In this document: positions 6,633 to 9,859 of the stretch, in pieces | How positions within the stretch are numbered: position 1 is the first letter of the stretch | Layout of the letters: each line of letters begins with the position of its first letter | Assembly: GCA_018062585.1 (NCBI GenBank) | Contig: JAGORY010000041.1 | Span: 1 to 9,859, forward strand | Length of the DNA stretch: 9,859 bases | DNA from: Candidatus Peribacteraceae bacterium | Lineage (GTDB): Bacteria; Patescibacteriota; Gracilibacteria; Peribacterales; Peribacteraceae | Direction of reading: 5' to 3' | Translations under genes and position numbers: made by a program | The notes under the pieces: generated by a model | What the model saw: only the letters and a program-made list of their open reading frames with translations | What the model was told of the DNA's origin: nothing | The model's database searches: none

Positions 6633-8039
6633 ATGGACATCAAACTCATTTCCCACGGAGCGGCACGAGAAGTCACTGGCACCTGCCATGAAATCAAGGT
6701 GGGGGACGTCTCTATCCTTCTCGACTGTGGCATGTTTCAGGGCAAGCGCAGCGAAGCCGCCGCCAAGAACCAGGGCTTCTCGTTTGATGCCAAGACGGGG
6801 ATCGACGCGATGGTGCTGTCGCACGCTCACATGGATCACTCGGGCCGAATTCCGCTCTTGTACAAAAAAGGCTACCAAGGCGCTATTTTCTGCACGTATG
6901 CGACGCAGGACATCACGGAAGTCATGCTCCAGGACAGCGGTTACATCCAGGAAAAAGACGAAGAGTTCCACCGGCGTCACCTTGAGAAATCAATGTTGCC
7001 GTGGAATGGTCCGCTCTACACCCAGCAGGATGCGAGCGAATGCATGAAGCTCTTCGTCGGCAAGAATTATCATGAACGGTTTCAGGTAGTGCCCGGCGTG
7101 TACTGCACGTTCATCGAAGCCGGACACATTTTGGGCTCCGCGATGATGCTTCTTGAAATCGAGAAAGACGGCAAAACGGTGCGCGTGGGATTCACGGGCG
7201 ATGTCGGTCGCTCCACGCTCCCGATCATTCGTGATCCGGAAGCGATGCCTCAGGTCGACTACCTGATTTGTGAAAGTACGTATGGCGATCGCGAGCATGA
7301 TTCCATCCTCACCGCGCGCGATAAACTCCGAGACGTCATTGTGAAAACGGCTGCCCGTGGCGGAAAAGTCCTCATTCCTGCATTCTCTTTGGAGCGTACA
7401 CAGGAGATCGTCTACGACCTCCACGTGCTCTGGGACGCCAAAGAAATTCCGGCGATTCCGATCATCATCGACTCTCCACTCGCGTCCCGCGTCACCGCGA
7501 TTTTCCAGAAACATCCCGAGTGTTATGACCAAGAGATGTACGATCGATTCCTCAAGAAGGCTCACAATCCGTTCCAGTTCTCCCTCGTGAACTACACCGA
7601 AAGCGTCGAGGAGAGCAAAGAACTGAACGGCGCTCGCGGACCGATGGTCATCATGGCCGGTTCCGGTATGTGCGAAGCCGGACGCATTCGCCATCATCTT
7701 CGAAACGAACTTGAGGATCCTAGAAACACCGTGCTCGCAGTCGGCTACATGGCTGAGAATACTTTGGGACGTCGCATTATCGATCCGCAGTACACCGACG
7801 TGAAAATCTTTGACCAGATCATCCGTAAGAAAGCCGAGATCCACTACATCAACGCGTACTCCGGCCACGCCGATAAGAACGACTTGGATACACTCATTCA
7901 GGCTGTACCAGGCCTCAAGAGCTTGTATCTGGTCCACGGCGAAGAACGCGGCATGTTCGCACTCGCCGAGCGCACGGTCGCCGCCAAGAAGATCCATGTC
8001 GAGATGCCGGAGAGGGGGAAGGAGTATATTCTTTCATAA
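6633..8039 (+). CDS. Metallo-beta-lactamase/beta-CASP family RNase
   Basis: The 468-residue product belongs to the beta-CASP branch of the metallo-beta-lactamase fold (COG1236, related to CPSF73/Ysh1 and the TTHA0252 RNase). These enzymes process or degrade RNA using two zinc ions. Visible motifs in order are SHAHMDHSG with the HxHxDH zinc ligands H64, H66, D68 and H69; GHILGSA with H165; TGDVGR with D190; the beta-CASP motif A ESTYGDRE at 214-221; IPAFSLERTQE at 248-258; MAGSGMCEAGR at 341-351; YSGHADKNDL with H412; and LVHGE with H435. All expected ligand positions are present and the length is typical, so it should be active. There is no KH or other extra RNA-binding domain. Codons favour C or G in third position. 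The start follows a TATAAT box without a Shine-Dalgarno site. It probably acts in cytoplasmic RNA turnover. Confidence 0.95.
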   Translation: MDIKLISHGAAREVTGTCHEIKVGDVSILLDCGMFQGKRSEAAAKNQGFSFDAKTGIDAMVLSHAHMDHSGRIPLLYKKGYQGAIFCTYATQDITEVMLQDSGYIQEKDEEFHRRHLEKSMLPWNGPLYTQQDASECMKLFVGKNYHERFQVVPGVYCTFIEAGHILGSAMMLLEIEKDGKTVRVGFTGDVGRSTLPIIRDPEAMPQVDYLICESTYGDREHDSILTARDKLRDVIVKTAARGGKVLIPAFSLERTQEIVYDLHVLWDAKEIPAIPIIIDSPLASRVTAIFQKHPECYDQEMYDRFLKKAHNPFQFSLVNYTESVEESKELNGARGPMVIMAGSGMCEAGRIRHHLRNELEDPRNTVLAVGYMAENTLGRRIIDPQYTDVKIFDQIIRKKAEIHYINAYSGHADKNDLDTLIQAVPGLKSLYLVHGEERGMFALAERTVAAKKIHVEMPERGKEYILS

Positions 8040-8056
8040 GGCTGTGACACGTGGTG

Positions 8057-8062
8057 TATAGT
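8057..8062 (+). promoter_or_regulatory. -10 box before the DUF5674 gene
   Basis: TATAGT lies just before the DUF5674 reading frame. The usual start of transcription, about 7 bases further on, would coincide with the in-frame GTG at 8070, as in the other leaderless candidates here. It would also exclude the ATG at 8064. The -35 region is not convincing. Confidence 0.4.
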
Positions 8063-8063
8063 G

Positions 8064-8420
8064 ATGTTCGTGTTTTCCATATCGATCATTACTGAGCCGA
8101 TTTCACGGGACTTTCTAAAAAAGATTGCCGTAGAAGGTTTTGGAGATATGGTCAAAGCAGTGGTCGATTGTGAGCGTCGTACGATGGCGATCGGTGCGGA
8201 GTTGCACGCGGATGAGGAGCAGACGCTTCTTGCAGACGGATCGAAGCAGGAGAATCTTTGGGGAATCAATCTGTATCCGGATCGTCTGGATGAGACATGG
8301 ATTGTGTTTAATTCCATGATCAATATTCGTCCGCGTCAAAATAATCGAACACGATCAGTGGAAGATCCAAAGTTACAGACAATGATTCGGTCATTTGTTC
8401 AAGAATTGGTTCCATCATGA
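8064..8420 (+). CDS. DUF5674 family protein
   Basis: The product (118 residues from the ATG at 8064, 116 from the GTG at 8070) matches the DUF5674 family as I know it. The characteristic blocks are EPISRDFLKKIA, FGDMVKAVVDCERR, GAELHADEE, LLADGSKQENLWGINLYPD and FNSMINIRPRQNNRTRSVED. It is a small soluble protein without membrane spans. No function is established for the family. Conserved His, Glu, Asp and Arg positions could suit a binding or catalytic site, but that is speculation. Family members usually begin a few residues before the ITEPIS block, so both starts are compatible; the promoter box favours GTG 8070. The stop overlaps the next ATG as ATGA, so the pair is translationally coupled. 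It follows the RNase gene by 24 bases. Confidence 0.85.
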   Translation: MFVFSISIITEPISRDFLKKIAVEGFGDMVKAVVDCERRTMAIGAELHADEEQTLLADGSKQENLWGINLYPDRLDETWIVFNSMINIRPRQNNRTRSVEDPKLQTMIRSFVQELVPS

Positions 8421-8761
8421 CGACAGCACATCATCCTTCATTGGCATCGGGTCGTTGGCACACGTTTTCTTTGGCTTTTCAGCTCGCAAATGTGGGCGCG
8501 GAATTTGGCCGAGCGATCGAGGGGAAGTTTTCCCTCGATACAGAACGTATGCAGATCTCGTTTGAGCGTTGTTTGGAGCTTCTTGATTTGACGATAGCAG
8601 ATCCGAAACACAGGAAGCGCTTGAAAGAGCTTTGCAGACTTCGTGAAGTTTTGTGTGATTTTTTCATGGGCGATAATGAGTATCGGTCTTCCGGCGAATC
8701 ATTGGATGAATATTTTCTGGAGTTCAATATGGTTGCGCAGAAAGAGCGGGAGCGAGCGTAG
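8417..8761 (+). CDS. Small helical protein coupled to DUF5674
   Basis: The 114-residue product has no name I can give. It is soluble, and its pattern suggests an all-alpha fold. Recognisable stretches are ANVGAEFGRAIEGK, FERCLELLDLTIADPK, RLKELCRLREVLCDFFMGDN and SLDEYFLEFNMVAQ. I recall similar small proteins in Patescibacteria genomes, some next to DUF5674, but I cannot verify this here. The start ATG overlaps the DUF5674 stop by 4 bases, which fixes the start and implies equal or linked production. A two-component arrangement such as a toxin-antitoxin or a small complex is possible, but no toxin motif is seen. It ends 13 bases from the convergent lysS-HD gene, with no evident terminator between them. 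Confidence 0.8.
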   Translation: MTTAHHPSLASGRWHTFSLAFQLANVGAEFGRAIEGKFSLDTERMQISFERCLELLDLTIADPKHRKRLKELCRLREVLCDFFMGDNEYRSSGESLDEYFLEFNMVAQKERERA

Positions 8762-8774
8762 GTTGCCAAGAGAC

Positions 8775-9859
8775 TTACAGTCCCAATTCCGTCGCAACAC
8801 CTTTCATAGAATCCAACGTGATACCGATCATTTCATCCAAGGGGATGCCGAGCAGCGTTTCGCATTCCTTGATTTGCTCCCGGCTCACCTGCGCGGCGAA
8901 GCCTTTATCCTTCAATTTCTTTTTCACGCTCGAGACTTCCACGTCCGCGATTTTCTTGCTCGGCCGCACGTACGTTACTGCGATGATGAAGCCTGTGAGC
9001 TCATCGACACAGTACAAGCATTTTCGAAGCTGCGTATTCAGCGGATATTCCTCTCCGTATTTGTGTGCGTAGTGGGCGCGGATATCGGCGAGCAGTTCCT
9101 GTGGTGCCTCGATGGTCGCAAGCATTTGTTCTAACGTACTACCACAGTGTTTTTCGGCATCCTTCTGCAAGGAATCCCAGTCGAGGTCATGGAGCATGCC
9201 TGCCACTTTCCATGTCGCCGGATCGCCACCGAATTTCTTCGCGAGTGCTTCCATCGCAGCACCGGTGGCGATCAAGTGAGCTTTTGTCTGGACAGCATGT
9301 GTCTCGATGAGTCCGTGCGCGGCGGGAAGCAGATGTCCGTAGTCGGCGTGCTGGAGGAGGTGAGCAGAGTTGGAGGAAGGTAAAGATTGGTCAGGCGGGC
9401 GAGTAGAAGGTAGCTGGTAGCTGGTATTTTCATTTTTTTTGCTACCTTCTACTCGCTCCTCGCTACCCGCTTTTCGTTCAGGTTTCATCATCGGGAACAG
9501 CACGACGTCCCGTAAGTTTTCCTGCGCGGTGAGAAGTGCGACGATTCTATCGATACCCATACCCCAGCCGGAGCACGGCGGGCAGCCATATTCCAGTGCT
9601 TCCACGAATTCATCGTCTTTGCCGTGAGCGTCGGCGTCGCCTCCGTCTTTGGCAGTCGACTGCGCGATAAAACGTTCTGCCTGATCCACTGGATCAACAA
9701 GTTCTGAGTACGCGTTCACGATTTCCCAGCCACCGACGACGAGCTGGAATCTATCCGTGATGTCTGGGTTCTCGTCGTTCCTGCGTGCGAGCGGAGAGAG
9801 ATCCAAGGGATGCTTCGTGATGAAGACCGGCGAGACTATTTTCGGGCGGCTTACCTTCT
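8775..9859 (-). CDS. lysS: Lysyl-tRNA synthetase fused to HD hydrolase (partial)
   Basis: About 360 codons are visible, and the 5' part lies beyond the right edge. The first part is the C-terminal end of class II LysRS, which charges tRNA-Lys. Signs are HPLDLSPLARRNDENPDITD, GGWEIVNAYSEL, DPVDQAERF, the motif-3 region SGWGMGIDR (about 9543-9569) and the usual C-terminal LRDVVLFPMMKPE. Normal LysRS ends here (about 9477). The frame instead continues through a 50-residue Ser/Glu/Pro-rich linker, partly encoded by heptamer palindrome copy C. It then runs into an HD-superfamily domain close to COG2316: AGMLHDLDWD with the HD pair at 9186-9191, RAHYAHKYGE, and DELTGFIIAVTYVRPSKKI. The first H of the HD set is probably KAHLIATG. 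No stop or evident start separates the two parts. The HD substrate is unknown. Confidence 0.93.
   Translation of the reverse strand, partial: KVSRPKIVSPVFITKHPLDLSPLARRNDENPDITDRFQLVVGGWEIVNAYSELVDPVDQAERFIAQSTAKDGGDADAHGKDDEFVEALEYGCPPCSGWGMGIDRIVALLTAQENLRDVVLFPMMKPERKAGSEERVEGSKKNENTSYQLPSTRPPDQSLPSSNSAHLLQHADYGHLLPAAHGLIETHAVQTKAHLIATGAAMEALAKKFGGDPATWKVAGMLHDLDWDSLQKDAEKHCGSTLEQMLATIEAPQELLADIRAHYAHKYGEEYPLNTQLRKCLYCVDELTGFIIAVTYVRPSKKIADVEVSSVKKKLKDKGFAAQVSREQIKECETLLGIPLDEMIGITLDSMKGVATELGL
9399..9470 (+). repeat. Heptamer palindrome repeat, copy C (inside lysS-HD)
   Basis: GCGAGTAGAAGGTAGC (9399-9414) and GCTACCTTCTACTCGC (9441-9456) are perfect 16-base complements with a 26-base loop that includes eight T. 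Both flanks continue in 7-base steps: AGCTGGT twice on the left, then TCTACTC, GCTCCTC, GCTACCC and GCTTTTC on the right. The shared core GCTACCTTCTACTCGCTCCT is at 9441-9460, in the same plus-strand orientation as copies A and B. It lies in the coding sequence, antisense to the gene, exactly at the LysRS/HD junction. It keeps the frame open. Confidence 0.88.

Noticed and set aside
6990..7997. A 335-codon minus-strand frame
   Set aside because: It is the complement of the beta-CASP RNase gene, whose motifs are complete. The antisense product has no recognisable domain.
8643..9134. Plus-strand frame across the HD domain
   Set aside because: It is antisense to the well-supported HD domain and also overlaps the small helical gene.
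9399..9456. Palindrome copy C with eight T as an intrinsic terminator
   Set aside because: The T run lies in the loop, not after the stem, and the element sits inside an open coding frame on the other strand.

Overview
The window looks like a chromosomal segment of a Candidate Phyla Radiation bacterium (Patescibacteria). Four things suggest this: a 23S rRNA with an unusual expansion, a DUF5674 gene next to a small unnamed partner, compact gene spacing, and start sites without recognisable Shine-Dalgarno sequences. Base composition is about half G+C by eye. A Peregrinibacteria/Peribacteria-like lineage is possible, but I cannot fix the lineage from sequence alone.

Layout. Bases 1-1322 are the end of an rRNA operon: the 3' third of 23S rRNA, a spacer without tRNA, 5S rRNA and a hairpin terminator. 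Bases 1337-2201 (minus strand) carry three small membrane-protein genes in a row: a GlsB/YeaQ-type protein, a 61-residue single-span protein and a YggT-family protein. Bases 2480-5194 (plus) hold one 904-residue protein that I do not recognise. Bases 5247-5723 (minus) encode a short membrane-anchored or secreted dockerin protein. Bases 5864-8039 (plus) encode an RluB/RsuA-type pseudouridine synthase and a beta-CASP metallo-beta-lactamase-fold RNase. Bases 8064-8761 (plus) hold a DUF5674 gene and a second small unknown gene with an ATGA overlap. From 8775 to the right edge (minus) runs the 3' part of lysS, fused in frame to a COG2316-type HD hydrolase domain.

The most striking signal is a family of about 70-base imperfect palindromes built from 7-base units (AGCGRRT on one arm, GCTAYYC on the other). 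Three copies occur: one inside the 23S rRNA in an expanded helix-79 region, one in the 23S-5S spacer, and one inside the lysS-HD reading frame exactly at the junction of the two domains. All three share the core GCTAYCTTCTAYYCGCTYCT in the same plus-strand orientation. This suggests a mobile or expanding hairpin repeat tolerated in structural RNA and able to bridge two genes.

Several plus-strand genes have a TATAAT-like box about 6-15 bases before the start codon and no Shine-Dalgarno sequence, so leaderless or near-leaderless mRNAs are likely. Much of the gene content concerns RNA and translation (rRNA, pseudouridine synthase, RNase, LysRS). The 904-residue protein and the dockerin protein are the lineage-specific, least understood parts.
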